From Pseudomonadota bacterium (GTDB taxonomy: Bacteria; Pseudomonadota; Gammaproteobacteria; Burkholderiales; Burkholderiaceae_D): a stretch of DNA of 6,928 nucleotides. A model generated the notes under the pieces. It was not told the origin of the DNA and ran no database searches. It was given only the letters and a program-made list of their open reading frames with translations. The position numbers were made by a program, and so were the translations under genes. Shown in pieces: positions 6,873 to 6,928 of this stretch. Every line of letters begins with the position of its first letter. The first letter of the stretch is position 1. The DNA is taken from contig JAEVZY010000218.1 of NCBI GenBank assembly GCA_023392035.1, forward strand, positions 1 to 6,928, read 5' to 3'.

Positions 6873-6928
6873 ATGAAGATGAAAAAGCATTTGCTGGCCC
6901 TGGGTGTTGCGATGGGCCTGGCTGCAGC
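6873..6928 (+). CDS. Start of an exported protein (partial, runs off the window)
   Basis: Only the first 18 full codons and two further bases are inside the window: MKMKKHLLALGVAMGLAA, with the next codon beginning GC (Ala). A basic start followed by a run of Leu, Ala, Val, Gly and Met is a classic Sec signal peptide, so the product is probably periplasmic. Such a beginning is common in solute-binding proteins of Burkholderiales, but nothing of the mature protein is seen and no family can be named. Translation may start at 6873 or at the ATG at 6879; neither has a strong ribosome site. It is divergent from the amidohydrolase and may share its regulation. Confidence 0.7.
   Translation, partial: MKMKKHLLALGVAMGLAA

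Noticed and set aside
1..6928. A hidden mobile element, CRISPR array, toxin-antitoxin or defence module
   Set aside because: No transposase, integrase, repeat-spacer pattern, terminal inverted repeats, target duplications or defence domains were seen; the genes are metabolic and transport genes packed with little free space.

Overview
The window looks like chromosomal DNA of a GC-rich Betaproteobacterium, most likely Burkholderiales and perhaps an Alcaligenaceae/Bordetella-Achromobacter type. The argument is the Bug/TctC-type periplasmic receptor, a family hugely expanded in that group, together with an M20D amidohydrolase and an SMP-30 lactonase in a metabolic gene neighbourhood. This placement is inference; there is no rRNA or other marker gene here. 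I see no insertion sequence, CRISPR array, tRNA or prophage gene.

Layout. Bases 1-2270 hold a leftward pair: an SMP-30/gluconolactonase-type sugar-lactone hydrolase, then glycerol kinase (glpK) 14 bases downstream. The glpK frame is interrupted by an in-frame amber codon close to its C-terminus. The next codons still resemble the family, so this looks like a recent nonsense mutation. Bases 2271-2419 are a divergent intergenic region with a perfect 14-base palindrome, a possible operator. Rightward from 2420 lies a Bug-type solute receptor. A fused membrane/ATPase ABC transporter of the SbmA/BacA/YddA (ABC_membrane_2) type overlaps its stop by 8 bases and starts at TTG.

Bases 5224-6650 hold a second leftward pair: an M20D amidohydrolase (hippurate hydrolase-like) and, overlapping it by GTGA, an 80-codon frame. 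The latter reads as the extreme N-terminus of a DUF2891 protein joined directly to the DUF2891 C-terminus, i.e. an in-frame internal deletion remnant. Its stop and the ABC transporter stop are one base apart. Bases 6651-6872 are a second divergent intergenic region. A rightward gene starts at 6873 and leaves the window after its signal peptide.

How the genes may work together: the theme is uptake and first-step catabolism of small carbon and nitrogen compounds (lactone opening, glycerol phosphorylation, solute capture, amide hydrolysis). No single pathway links all of them. The strongest unusual signals are two independent lesions (glpK amber, DUF2891 deletion), which suggest local gene decay, and the tight coupling of a Bug receptor to an ABC protein that is not its usual partner. 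I do not see convincing evidence of a new defence or mobile system.
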